Part shown: piece after piece, positions 10,496 through 21,500 of the stretch
How positions within the stretch are numbered: position 1 is the stretch's first letter
Layout: each line of letters starts with the position of its first letter
From: Cylicocyclus nassatus
Lineage: Eukaryota; Nematoda; Chromadorea; Rhabditida; Strongylidae
Reading direction: 5' to 3'
DNA length: 64,000 nt
NCBI GenBank assembly: GCA_958299035.1
Contig: CATQJL010000223.1
Coordinates: forward strand, 50,450,302 to 50,514,301
Notes under the pieces: model-generated
What the model was told of the DNA's origin: nothing
Database searches by the model: none
Seen by the model: only the letters and a program-made list of their open reading frames with translations
Translations under genes and position numbers: made by a program

Positions 10496-10508
10496 TGGTG
10501 CATCGGCC
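10496..10508 (+). promoter_or_regulatory. Primer-binding site complementary to tRNA-Gly(GCC)
   Basis: TGGTGCATCGGCC follows the LTR with no spacer. Its complement, GGCCGATGCACCA, is the 3' end expected of eukaryotic tRNA-Gly(GCC). Confidence 0.75.
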
Positions 10509-10682
10509 AAACTCGAAGAAAGGCCGTATACAAGCGTGGCAAAAATCGGCAAGGTAAAGCAAGGTAACAGGAAATATAGCGTGAAGTGCTCTGGAAGGAC
10601 CCACCGGAGCTAATGTTCCTTAAGCCATGTCTACCTTGCAAAAAAATAGAATAGAAGCGCTTCATAAATATTATAACGCAGC

Positions 10683-11010
10683 TGCCTCAAGTACCGGAAG
10701 GGTACAAAGGTTTGAGAGAAAAAATACCGGAAGGGTACAAAATTTAAAAAGAAAAGTACCGGAAGGGTACAAAAGTTTAAAAGAAAAGTACCAGAAGGGT
10801 ACAAAAGTTTAAAAGAAAAGTAGCGGGAGGGTACATAAGTTTAAAAGAAAAGTATCAGAAGGGTACAAAAGTTTAATACCGGAAGGGTACAAAGTTTTAA
10901 ATGAAGAGTACCGGAAAGGTACAAAGTTCTAAATGACGAGTACCGAAAAGTTACAAAATTTCAGCGACGAGTACCGGAAGGGTACAAAAGCACCGGAAGG
11001 GTACAACATT
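10683..11010 (+). repeat. Tandem array of a ~35 bp GTACCGGAAGGGTACAAA unit
   Basis: About nine to ten units with a GTACCGGAAGGGTAC core, partly palindromic, are separated by A-rich spacers. The array lies in the leader between the primer-binding site and gag, the same position as the 163 bp array of the outer BEL/Pao element. Confidence 0.85.
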
Positions 11011-11280
11011 GCAAAATAAACATTGTCAAAAAAAATAATTGGAATTTCACATTAGAATCTCAAAACAAATATAATTCTCAAGGCAAAAGTGTCTCGCAAA
11101 AGATTTATTGATATGCAAAGTACAAACATTGAAGGTATCTCACAAGATGAAAAATAGATAAGCACACGAGAAACACAACAAAAACAAGAGACAGTATAAA
11201 AGGAAGTCAAGCCGACGAGACTCCAGTTGAAAATTTTCTTTATTTGAGACCACCTCGATTGACGATTGACGATTCGACTA

Positions 11281-12321
11281 ATGTCCGTTATAGCTTTTAA
11301 CCTAAAAGGAGCAAAGCAAAGACTAACTCGGCAACTCAATGAATTGGGAAAAATGCTACAAGAAGCTGAAGAATATGCTCAACTATGGCAATTTCCCACA
11401 GTAATGCAAGACTTGGAAAACTTTTTAGCAACAAAACCAATCATAGTAAAACCATTGAGCAAAAGAATGGAAAGCAAGAAATAGAACATATGGCAATTTT
11501 ACAATGAGTGTGTAAACAACATCAATAGCTCTGAAGAAAAATTAGGAGAGGATGGAAATGTAAAAGGTAACTTTGAGCAATACTGGGAAGAAAAAAGAGG
11601 AGATTTTTGGTTGGAGACCACCTCCGAGGTAATTGACAATCTAGAAAAGAGGATCATAGAACTCCAATGCCAAGAAGCTCTGGTGAAAAAAGAACAGGAA
11701 GAACGCAAACAGAATGAAAATGACCGAACCACCATCGTAAATCACCGTTTGTTCGGAAACGAATTGAAAATCCCAGAATTTGACGGTAAAACAACAGAGT
11801 TTGATTCATTCTGGGAACTATTCGAAGAATTAGTTCACAAACAACCCTATTCTAATATTGAAAAATTTTCAATTCTTCTCAATTGTTGCAAAGGAGACGC
11901 CGCAAGAACTTTGAGAATGATACCAAGAACGGGAAGTTCATATGAAACGGCAATAAACCAATTAAAACTTCTGTACCAAGATCCCAAAAGAACCACCATG
12001 ACAATGATAAGACAATTAAAAAATATGAAACAATCTAAAGACGATGCCAGATCGCTCAGAAACACACTCAGTGATGTAGAAACAATAATTGCAACTTTAC
12101 GCAGAAAAGGTGAGTGCGTCGACACCACACAAATGACAAGTATGATAATCGAAACATTCCCCAAAACCGTACAAGAGGAAATTCTCAAGAAAGAATTTGA
12201 TTCTGGTAAAGAATGGTCAGTTGCAGAACTCTTACAGAATTTATCTCTCATTGCAAAAAGACACGAGCGCTTGGAAAACCGCATACAAGAGGAGAAGCCA
12301 GAATACTCAGTGTACTACTAG
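11281..12321 (+). pseudogene. Gag (DUF1759) of the young BEL/Pao element, one in-frame stop
   Basis: The frame opens at ATG 11281 (MSVIAFNLKGAKQRLTRQLN) and runs to the stop at 12319. A single TAG at 11482-11484 interrupts it; downstream sequence stays in the same frame. Residues ~110-145 form a charged coiled coil (EKRIIELQCQEALVKKEQEE). The DUF1759 core follows with IPEFDGKTTEFDSFWELFEE, KFSILLNCCKGDAARTLRMI and the LKLLYQDPKR segment. No zinc knuckle or protease follows. Read-through of the TAG would give about 346 residues. Whether it is suppressed or simply a mutation is unknown; the near-identical LTRs suggest recent mobility. Confidence 0.75.
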
Positions 12322-12649
12322 AATACTCAGATCTCAGTACAACAAAAGCATATAACACTATAACACACACAAAAAAAAAGAAAAGAACGCGCAGTCCCTC
12401 GCTACCATGTCGTCATCACCATCATCAACGGCGAATCGGAAAAATCTCCATCATCAGATGAAGTATACATTATGTATTGTAGATTAAATGTATTTTAAAT
12501 TTTGAAATTGCTTATTATGAGAAGTATGCATTGTATATTGTAGATGCAAATGTAATTTTAATTGCTTATCATAAGATGATAACAAAAAAAACCAAAAAAA
12601 ACAACAACAACACAAAAAAATTTTTTTTCCTTTTTCTGTGTGCGGGGAG

Positions 12650-12960
12650 TGTCATGAATCCCCAATTCATGATTTGTTACAATGTCGATGTGCGTTCTCA
12701 CAGTGACGGGAAATGTTTAACATTATGTTTTGAGAACAGCAATAGCTCTTAAGGGGAGCCGAGGGAAACGGGGGGCAGGTAAGATGGGCAAGCTGCCTCG
12801 TCCCTGACAGGCGAGGAACCTGGCAAATGGCAAATCACACTAGGTAAGGCAACTCAAAATTATAGAAACATATGTCTTTGTCATTGTGCAAGTTGTGAAT
12901 AAATATTTTACTTGTGGATCGTAATTCATCTAAAGAAATCGTACTGGAATAGTACGAACA
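12650..12960 (+). repeat. 3' LTR of the gag-only element
   Basis: It matches the 5' LTR at all but about one position by eye. It is followed directly by the CTTAG target copy (12961-12965). Confidence 0.9.
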
Positions 12961-12965
12961 CTTAG

Positions 12966-14120
12966 CTGCGGAATTTATGGACAAAGCATGAGCGTTTTTT
13001 GGAGCGGAAATTGGATGTGCAAGTAGGACGAAAATGGTGGCAATATATTTTTAGCGCTTCGATGGAGCAATGATAATCATTAAAGTACTTTATTTAATAG
13101 CTACTCCAATAATCAAATAGTCGAAAACTAAGTTTTCCAACTCATTTAATGCTTTCCTCTCTCTCGACACATGCACTTAAATTTTGCGATTGCGATTTCT
13201 GTGACGTAAGCTACAAGCGCAGCTGCTGTTCTGCCATATTCTAGCTTCACAATGAGGGTTAAGCTAGGTATATGGTATGAAAAAATATAAAATATGACAG
13301 ATTTAGCTGAAACTTGGTATAGGTGTTATCCGACATGCTGATCACAAAAATGATAATGACCTTGCGTGATAAAGGCTTTTTTGTAAGGTTACTGTAAGTT
13401 TGATATATAGGGTCCCACCCAGAACAAAGAAAGAGGCGTTATTTAACCAATGAATATGATATTCGTATCTGATAGGTCAAGTAGCCTTATGTCAAGTCTC
13501 GGCGAAAATTGAGCTTCTGACTCTTTAGTCATTGACGATCGTCCCCAGCAGCGCTTGCGTACTGCGACTTGGTCGACTTTGTGGGGGCGCCAAATCTCGA
13601 CTCCCCTAAATTTTGTTAATTTCTTACTGAGCCAATGAGTCAACTTCTAGCATAATTCGTACACGATTCCGGATCACTGCGCATGGTCTAAGCTGGTAAC
13701 GGCTTCACTTCAGCTTGAAACTCCAGAAATTTTCAAAATTTACTAGTTTTTGAAAAATGCCTGAAACTTTCCTATTTCATGTCAAAATTTGAGCAATCTG
13801 CGCGCAGTTGTGTCACATATTACTCTTTACATATTGCCAAAGTTTGAATGCGCCATAATTAAAGAAGTTGAATTTATGAAACTAGGTGCAAAACTTAGTG
13901 TCCAGCCTAATATATCTCACAATTATTGCTTTATTTGAAGACTAGTGAGATTTAGCAACTCCATCCTAAATGTATATGTAAATTCATGCTGCAATAAACG
14001 CTCAAACTCCTCGTTAAGGAACGTCCCACAAATAAAAAGACAGATTTGGAATGTTTTCTGCTAAACTTATACATTCCCATCTAAAAAGGTAACTTCGACA
14101 AAAAAAGGTTTCCGTGTAAG
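12966..14120. repeat. Diverged, longer relative of the ACAAGGGAGG foldback element
   Basis: ATGAGCGTTTTTTGGAGCGG near 12988 and AAAGTACTTTATTTAATAG near 13082 align with 2828-2845 and 2918-2935 of the short element. The right end (CAGATTTGGAATG near 14042, then GGTAACTTCGAC) aligns with 3096-3165. The part left of the gag-only insertion (about 10110-10146, AACGCTGATGCC) matches the other half. The middle (13150-13950) is unique and has no supported gene. Confidence 0.55.
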
Positions 14121-14521
14121 TAAACAAGTGAAATTTGAGCTAGTATTGATATAATATATTCGTCCTTGAAAACGGTGGCGTCAGAATAAGGTCCTCAGAA
14201 ATTAGAATGAAGGAGATCCTTATAAAGAGTTCAACTCTTATGTGCAAATTCAAGGTAGATTTTAACCCTAGCTATCCTAGGATTAAATTCTACCTTGGAT
14301 GCATAATAGAAAGTTGGTGGAGAAATGATGATTGAGGTAAAATTCAACCTCAAGGTAGAATGATGAATACGGGTTTATGCGTTTAAAGGTTCATTTCTAC
14401 CTCAAGGTAGACTTAACCCATGAGAGAATTCCATTGCGATCATGTTGTGAATACGGGTTATAAACTAAAATGCTAGCTGGGGTAACTTTTAACCTCGAGG
14501 GTTCGTTGATGAATACGGCCA

Positions 14522-15690
14522 CTGAATACCATCGACAGCTTCATTTCACTGCGAGAGACAATCTTGCTAACAACGGAAACTCTCTTTACAACCAACTACC
14601 ATCCAAATAACCAAGAAGATGAAAGCACTACCAGATCCGATAGAGAAGAACACTTTTGAAACTAAAACGTTTGTGTTTATGTGGACAACCACATTCTCCT
14701 CACACCTGTCAGAGCTACACCACACCAGAAACCCGACGACTTGAAACAACAAATCAAGGAGTGTGCTGGAGAAGTTTTGCAAGCGATCACAACTCAAACG
14801 CTTGCACGAATTTCGGTGTGTGCCCCAGATGCAAACGATCACACCATGGATCTCTTTGCTTGTCAGAAGCAGGAAAACGCAGAGGATTCTCGACGCAATC
14901 TCGAGATCCTGCACTTGATCAACATTCACCTGCTCTTTGGTCATCACGTGACATCAATCAGGATCGTCATGAGAAGAGTAACACGCACGTCATACAAGGC
15001 TCACGACAAGAAGTCTACAATTCCGAAGTGCTTCCACTTGCACAGGATCAATGCATTCTTCGAATTGTTTCGGCAACTATATTCAACGAGGCAGAGTGGG
15101 ATTACCAGCCAGTAACGATACTACTTGACTCCGGTGCACAACGAAGTTTCATCAAATCAGGACTTTGTGAAGAACCCAAGCTTTCAGTCCTTCGTACTAC
15201 TTCGTTTACTACATCTAGAATGGGCGAACAACAAGAGCAATTCAACTCATCTAAAGTACTAATCACCTTGAAAAGTCTCTACAGCTCCGAGAAGCTCAAG
15301 AACTTGTCATTGCACACTAAGCAGAAGCTGACTACCGACATGCAGACAGCAAGTCTCACGGAAGCAGACTTGCGTTTCATCTCTAACAAGAAACTGATAA
15401 TTGCTTAAGATACGCTCTCCTCGAAAAGAATCTCACCCGTCTGATCATAGGACAAGACCTCCTAAACCTTGTTACTTTCCACAACGACAGAGTGCATAAG
15501 CTTCCTTCGGGCCTCATTCTGACTTCAACCATCTTTGGACACGTTATATCAGGGACGAGCGCCACTGCCACTACATCAAGTTTTGTTGGCACATTCGCCT
15601 GCATATCAACGCTGAAGGAAACACTCAGGAACAACCGCCCAACATTTCCACAACACAAAGAGAGATTAAAGAAACCCAAATTGTACTCTT
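14522..15690 (+). pseudogene. BEL/Pao gag C-terminus, zinc knuckle and protease-like region
   Basis: After the 7.33 kb insertion, sequence of the outer element resumes. The frame from 14656 has CLCGQPHSPHTC, then CWRSFASDHNSNAC and GVCPRCKRSHHGSLC. This is the paired Cys/His arrangement found after DUF1759 in BEL/Pao gag. A protease-like segment follows with ILLDSGAQRSFI near 15118-15153 (the catalytic Asp in LLDSG). After a stop and a frame change near 15405 comes LIIGQDLLNLVTFHNDR with a PSGL and FGHVISG pattern, typical of the DUF1758/A17 peptidase region. The rest, to 16190, is not recognisable. It is broken and non-functional. Confidence 0.7.
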
Positions 15691-16347
15691 ATCTCAACAG
15701 TACGAACACACGAACGGGCAACAAACCATTATCGGCAAAGCAGGATGAAGGAACAAACCAAAGAAGAACGATTCCGTTGCGAACAAAACTACAACCATGC
15801 TCTTCATCCAGCCGACAGTTCTGCTTCAGAAGGCAAACAGTCACTGCCTCCATTCTCGCTGAAGCTCGAGCAGACAGACAACGTTGGCTGGCCACAGTAC
15901 GTTCCATGACGAACTCCAATGTTCGTGCCCGATATCGGATAGAGTGGCTAAAGCAGCGGCTCACAAATAATGAAGCTAAAATAAGGATGACGTATACACC
16001 GGAGAGAAGACATCATGAGTACACAAATCACGCAAGCACGCCGTCTATCAAGGATATGGTCATCAATGAATCATCTACCATCCATTCAGTGTGGAAATGG
16101 AGGAAATGGCAAGGACAACGAGCAGCGCTAAACCGCCCAACAGCTCCAGCGACCACTCCAGGATCTTTTCCCATTATCACTTTATCTAAATGATCTACTC
16201 TTGTGTGTATGTTTAAGATACTTGCAACTCCTCCTTCATAGTCCATTTTTTATACGTATATTAACTTATTCGCTAGTCAACTTCACATGTATCTGCTACT
16301 CTAATCATGATCTTACCAGATCTCACTTTCCTCTCGCTCGCCCGGAG

Positions 16348-16711
16348 TGTTGATGATTTCTCTATCATCAACCATTAATGAACTCTATATTCTATATAGC
16401 CTACGGAATACCCGTAGGCTAAATGGTAAGCTACTCACTCTTGAGTATCTAATCACTCAAGAGTGAGCGGTACCCGTGCGCCAGGAGTGTAGCCAATCGG
16501 CGGCATCTCCTTTCAAGCACCAACTCCTGTACATTGTACCCTGTACTCGGTTCAGCTCCGCCTTCCTTCATATATAAGGAGCCTGAATGTATTAGAGGTT
16601 GCTCCCCGGTCCACACCGGGACACCTCACACCCTCTTCTCGAATAATCTACGCCCGTGCGAATAAACCTTATTCCACTACTCGTCTACCCCTAATCACTG
16701 TACCCACCAAA
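16348..16711 (+). repeat. 3' LTR of the outer BEL/Pao element
   Basis: It aligns end to end with 4812-5179, with several substitutions and small indels. It is followed by the target copy GGCGC (16712-16716). Confidence 0.85.
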
Positions 16712-16716
16712 GGCGC

Positions 16717-17448
16717 TATGGGACGAAGATAGGTACTCGTCTGAGCGATTTGCTCCATGATTGAAGTTGAAGAGCTTAGGTTGTAGGCTTTCAAAGTGGT
16801 GTCGTCACTGGGACATTCGCTACTATCACTTCAACATAAAACTCCGTAAATGTTTTACATTTTGAACTAGCAATCGCAATGCAGTAAAATCGCACGATAG
16901 ACACACACATACACAACGGATGGCTGCCATACCTTAACGCACAAATAAAGTTTTGATGGAATTGTGAGGGTAAAATGGCACAGCAGGGAAAGCTCCAGGA
17001 GTATTGTTTCAGTGTTAGGTCCGCAAAGCATCGTAAACGCGTGTTAAGAAGAAATATGTTCATAACGACTGAGCAGCTTCGGGATAAAATGCGGCAAATT
17101 AAAATTTGGGCAGAGCTCAGATGCAAAATGGTGTCATTTTTGTCAATGCCCTAACGATTATTGCAAGAACTAGATAGTTCGAGCAACAGGCTTTATGACC
17201 ATTATTGCACAAGAAAGCAATAAAAATATGTCCGCAATGCAGAGTAGGGGACGACTATGCAGAAGTGAAAGTCGTATAGCAAGATGAACACCTTTGCAAA
17301 ACAGCGTATTGGAGTATTCGCATGAAAGAAAATTGGGCTGATAGAAATAACTTCCATCTTTCTCAAGTTCTCATAGTCATGTGATCTGCAGCTGTAGATC
17401 ATTTTGTGCATCTATAAGGTGTGTCTAAATTGATTGCGCGTGTTCCTG
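16717..17448. other. Unassigned flank right of the outer BEL/Pao element
   Basis: No gene is supported. Frames at 16791-17126 (minus) and 17202-17411 (minus) show no family features and no splice context. Confidence 0.5.
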
Positions 17449-17706
17449 CTCAGACAGTCGAAGGGATACCTCCGGCGGGCATATGCATTCACCGTGACGT
17501 CACGGTGACGTCACAAACAGGACCAATGGGACCCCTCTCCGCGACGCGCAAATCTCTGCTCCGGAAATGCGCCACTTTTAGGAGAGCCCCGGAGCACAAA
17601 AATGCGTGAAATGGCAGGGCTCCGGAGCGCGAAGCGGCAATTCACCCTGGGAAAAGCCCGCGACCCTGCCACTTCTTCTCCGGAGGTATGCCGTCGACTG
17701 TCTGAG
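17449..17706. repeat. CTCAGACAGTCG-ended palindromic element, copy B (258 bp)
   Basis: The ends CTCAGACAGTCGAAGGGATA and its inverted partner (ending at 17706) match copy A closely. A CACCGTGACGTCACGGTG palindrome lies at about 17489. GC-rich interior, no coding sequence. Confidence 0.7.
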
Positions 17707-18257
17707 TGAGGGCGCTAAAAGGATGCAGAACGACGACGGATTGAGCATGCATCTGTTTTCACGAACCACTATTATCCTAACGCAATAGTCAATCAGAATA
17801 TCTGCTCTGTCGAAAATGTCTTAGTCCCTTTCGTTAGCTAAAAGTACTCTCTACGCAGTCACAACTTTACAAAGTTATATGAAGACTTTTTGAGAATCTG
17901 TTCTCTTGTTTTGAGTTTACGCGCTAGGGTTCAACACTGTTGAGGGTAGGGAGGTGTTTGAAGAGGAATTTTAATTTTCCAAAAATATGTTTGGGAGGCG
18001 GCATATCGGAAAAGTAGGTTCTCGCACTTCATGAGAGTCAAAAGTGTCTTCTGTACTACAAAAATATTTTTCGCAAATCAATCATGATTGGATACTTCCT
18101 CAATGTCTCACAAATAAAAAACTGTTTTTTACTTGTATACTTTTGCTTCTGCGGTTTTGCATAAATGTTTTGAACATAAGGTTGCTCGTACGCAGATAAC
18201 TCTGGCAAAGAATTTCTCGCATTTTGTCGACCATATTTCCACAGCTGCAAAGAAACT

Positions 18258-18390
18258 ACCACCGGCTCCCCGATTGCCGCGAGGGCGGACCCGGGCGAGC
18301 GTATCAGCAATGCGGTTGCCCTGTGTTGAAACACGGGTGGTAAATTGATTATCGGTTGACCATCGCGACCGCAATCGGGGAGCCGATGGT
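18258..18390. repeat. Small inverted-repeat element (133 bp)
   Basis: ACCGGCTCCCCGATTGC at the left end and GCAATCGGGGAGCC at the right end are inverted. The interior contains GCGGTTGCCCTGTGTTG and GC-rich sequence. The surrounding 17707-18544 shows no supported gene. Confidence 0.6.
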
Positions 18391-18544
18391 ATGTGGATTG
18401 CAAATATACTCTGCAACCTTATCCCATAACTTTTGAAGAAGGGTAGAGTTTGTTCAGCTGCAGAACAAAATAAAAATCAAAAAATTATTCTAATTAGAGT
18501 ACTTCCCTAAAGTTGCCTTCTGCAAAGTACAATACCACTCACAT

Positions 18545-21500
18545 TTTTTGAATAGACGCGAATGTATGGACAAGTATGGACATGTACGGACATGTCCATA
18601 CATGTACGGACATGTCCATACATGTATGGACATGTCCGTACATGTCCGTACATGTCCATACATGTATGGACATGTCCATACATCAGCGTCACGTGGCCAT
18701 ATCTCGCTTCAGAGTGGACTAATTCTGAATCAAAAGCCACCATTCGATTCAGCTCGGCGCGGAGAATCTTCTGATATATTGGAAGTGGGAGTACGATGTC
18801 TTCGATATTCCGTTTTCAGTTTTTTCAATTTGTTCTGCGGAGGTCCTTTCGCGAATATGTGAAGCAACGCCTACCCAACATAGAAGACTTTACTAAGTGC
18901 TATCCGATAATACTGTTCTTGTAGATTATTGTGCGCTAAAAAATAGGCTCAGACTTCTTTTCAAAGGAGATAGAAGCGTTGGTGAATTTTGGAAAAATCA
19001 CGCGTTTTTAAATTCTACTCGCCATAACTTCCTTCGGAACAAGTATATTTTTAATCCGGAAACAGCGCCTTGCTCAGCTCATCAAGACGAATCTTCTCGT
19101 ATACAGCATTTCCTTGATATTTTGATTTCAGTATTCTTGAATCTTTCTGAAGACGTCTTTTCGCAAAGGTGTAAAGCAACGAGCATTGTCCCGAGTACAT
19201 TCCAGCAAGGATATTTCGATAGCACTTTTTCTGTAGATTATAATATGCCAAATAGTAGCCGCAGGTTTCTTCTCAAAGGAAGTAGAACGGCGAGTGAATC
19301 GTGGAAAAATCTTGTCGTCCCAAATTCTACTCGCCATATCCGCAGGATACGAAGCTATCTTGCTAAGCAGATGTGAGTTTCGAAATCAGCAGGTCGCATA
19401 ACCTCTACGAGCAAGTTTTCCGATATGTTCGGGTTATTCCATTTTTTCTCGTTTTACGCTCCGGAAGCTCGCCGATGGATTTTGGTCAAAATGTTGATGC
19501 TCTTGAATTGTAGGGAAACTTCGCTTATAGAGGTTTTCGAACACGCTCTTTACGAAAATCGTGGTCTTTGAGGATTACAGGGTCTTTTTGGAGAGATACG
19601 GTGAGGTGACTGTAACTTCGTCACGAAAGTGCTTAACTTTGGCCGCACTTCTCGCGTATCTGTCAGAAGACTTGCTTACTTGCTTTTCTAAGTCAAAGCT
19701 ACTAGGAACTGTGCTATCGAATGGTGCACTACTCAGGCTCCAGTCTGTGAAATTCGCCGAGTTACGAGCCTACGAAAACACATTCTCATGAATTTTGCCC
19801 AAAATGTAAAGATAGCATATCTCGTCGAAATTCCACCGTAAGCGCTTGTACAACGCGCTGATCAAATCCTTTATTTTTGTTTATTTATTTGTTTATTCTA
19901 TACGCTCTTGGCGTTCCATACAATAGAATAGAAAGCAGTCATTTATAGTCTAACCGCAACGATAGTGCTTCATTAGTTTAGGTCTAATCTTGATAAAAAT
20001 GTGATGAAAGCTCGTATTTGGCTGCTCTATGATTATAATTATCAGAATTAAATGATGCGATCTATGGAGATGTACCCATACCCCCTTTTGCCAGCAAAAT
20101 ATTTTGATTTTAACAAGCAAACAGGGTTTGATGGTGGGTATATTATTTGACCCCACCAAACCAGTAAACCAGTGTGAGCCAGTGACTCCAATTGAATTTC
20201 AATAAGTGTTGTAATGATGGATAACTCATACGTGAGCGTGATCAAGTTAGGTTATTGTAATCTATGGAGATGGCAATCATGCCAACTCATTTGCCAGCAG
20301 AAGATGCTCTTGCAATAATAAAGCAAAGTGGGCTCGCTTGGTGCAGTAATACCAATCAACCTTGCCCAAATGATTCCGGGGAGAGTCCAATGACTCCGAA
20401 AGAATATCAAATAGTTTCACTTTTTAAATTCATTCAAGAGCAAGTCAACAAGCTGTAATGATTGGGAAGAGAAGTAAATTGATTAGATCTGAACTAACGT
20501 AATACCAAAATATGGGTTAGTAAGACATTTGAAAGAAAATAATATTAAAAAAACACAAATTGATTGTTGTATTTGGTATGCATTTTGTGGTCGGATAATG
20601 TAATCGCACATGGCCAGCTATAGCAATACAGATGACGAATTGGTGCTATTCATTACTCATTCTCAGATTGCCTCCAACGTAAGAGATCAAGTGTGTTGAT
20701 TCTGCGTTTAAAAACATCCGTGCTCTGAGACTGTAAAGTATCTGGAATCTTTTAATGAATCTCATTGTGTTAGATTTGGTGCTTTGAGCTCTAGCCATGA
20801 AATAGCTTTGATATTCAATTGAGCAACTGAAGCAGACGCAAGCACCATATTCAGTACAGTGGGAGTCGTTCGACGAAGCGAACATAATATCTGCAACGAG
20901 CGTCATACAAGCGCTTACGGAGGAATTTCGACGAGATATGCGATCTTTACATTTTGGGCAAAATTTATAGAATGTGTTTTCGTATGCTCGTAACTCGGCG
21001 AATTTCACAGACTGGAGCCTGAGTAATGCACCATTCGATAGCACAGTTCGTAGCAGCTTTGACTTAGAAAAACAAGTAGGCAAGTTTTTCTGACAGATAC
21101 GTGAGAATTGCGGGCAAAGTTACGCACTTTCATGGTGCAGTTACAGTCACCTCACCGTATCTCTCTAAAAAGACCCTATAATCCTTGAAGACCACGATTT
21201 TCGTAAAGAGCGTGTTCGAAAACCTCTATAAGCGAGGTTTCCCTACAATTCAAGAGCATCAACATTTTGACCAAAATCCACCGGCGAGCTTCCGAAGCGT
21301 AAAACGAGAAAAAATGGAATAACCCGAACATATCGGAAAACTTGCTCGTAGAGGTTATGCGACCTGCTGATTTCGAAACTCACATCTGCTTAGCAAGACA
21401 GCTTCGTATCCTGCGGATATGGCGAGTAGAATTTGGGACGACAAGATTTTTCCACAATTCACTCGCCGTTCTACTTCCTTTAAAAAGAAACCTGCGGCTG

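Larger units (their letters stand above)
10147..12965 (+). mobile_element. Young gag-only BEL/Pao element (non-autonomous)
   Basis: The LTRs of 311 bp (10185-10495, 12650-12960) appear to differ at one position (T/C near 10283 versus 12748). The flank CTTAG occurs at 10147-10151 and 12961-12965, a 5 bp target duplication. The internal region carries a tRNA-Gly primer-binding site, a tandem array, one gag frame and then only about 330 bp of AT-rich, CA/AAC-rich DNA before the 3' LTR. No protease, RT, RNase H or integrase is encoded, so movement would need an autonomous partner. It is inserted in a diverged copy of the ACAAGGG element. Confidence 0.85.
7192..14521. mobile_element. 7.33 kb DNA element, TIR TGGCCGTATTCATCAACG, 3 bp TSD CTG
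   Basis: The ends are inverted over about 36 bp (TGGCCGTATTCATCAACGAA at 7192 and its complement ending at 14521). They are flanked by CTG at 7189-7191 and 14522-14524. Sub-terminal copies of CTACCTTGAGGTTAAA in both orientations fill 7215-7320 and 14250-14500. No transposase is recognisable. The interior holds other elements (8432-9392, 9485-10069, 10147-12965, 12966-14120), so the original non-autonomous unit was much shorter. A 3 bp duplication is compatible with several superfamilies (PIF/Harbinger, CACTA and others); I do not assign one. Confidence 0.75.
4812..16711 (+). mobile_element. Outer BEL/Pao LTR retrotransposon (decayed, with nested insertions)
   Basis: Two LTRs (4812-5179 and 16348-16711) start TGTTGATGATTTC and are flanked by a perfect 5 bp duplication GGCGC (4807-4811 and 16712-16716). 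A primer-binding site follows the 5' LTR, then an array of ~163 bp tandem repeats, a DUF1759-type gag, a zinc-knuckle region and an aspartic-protease-like segment. Reverse transcriptase, RNase H and integrase domains are not recognisable, so this copy is a deletion derivative. A 7.33 kb DNA element splits gag at 7192. The LTRs differ at many positions and coding frames are broken, so the copy is old. Confidence 0.85.

Noticed and set aside
18507..18862. Frames with (T)CPYMYGHVHTC repeats, also at 21894-22245
   Set aside because: They translate the ACATGTCCATAC satellite at the ends of foldback 2 in all frames.
18897..19376. 159-codon frame mirrored at 21380-21859
   Set aside because: It is the same arm sequence read from both arms of a palindrome; no domain, and related arms of foldback 3 contain stops.
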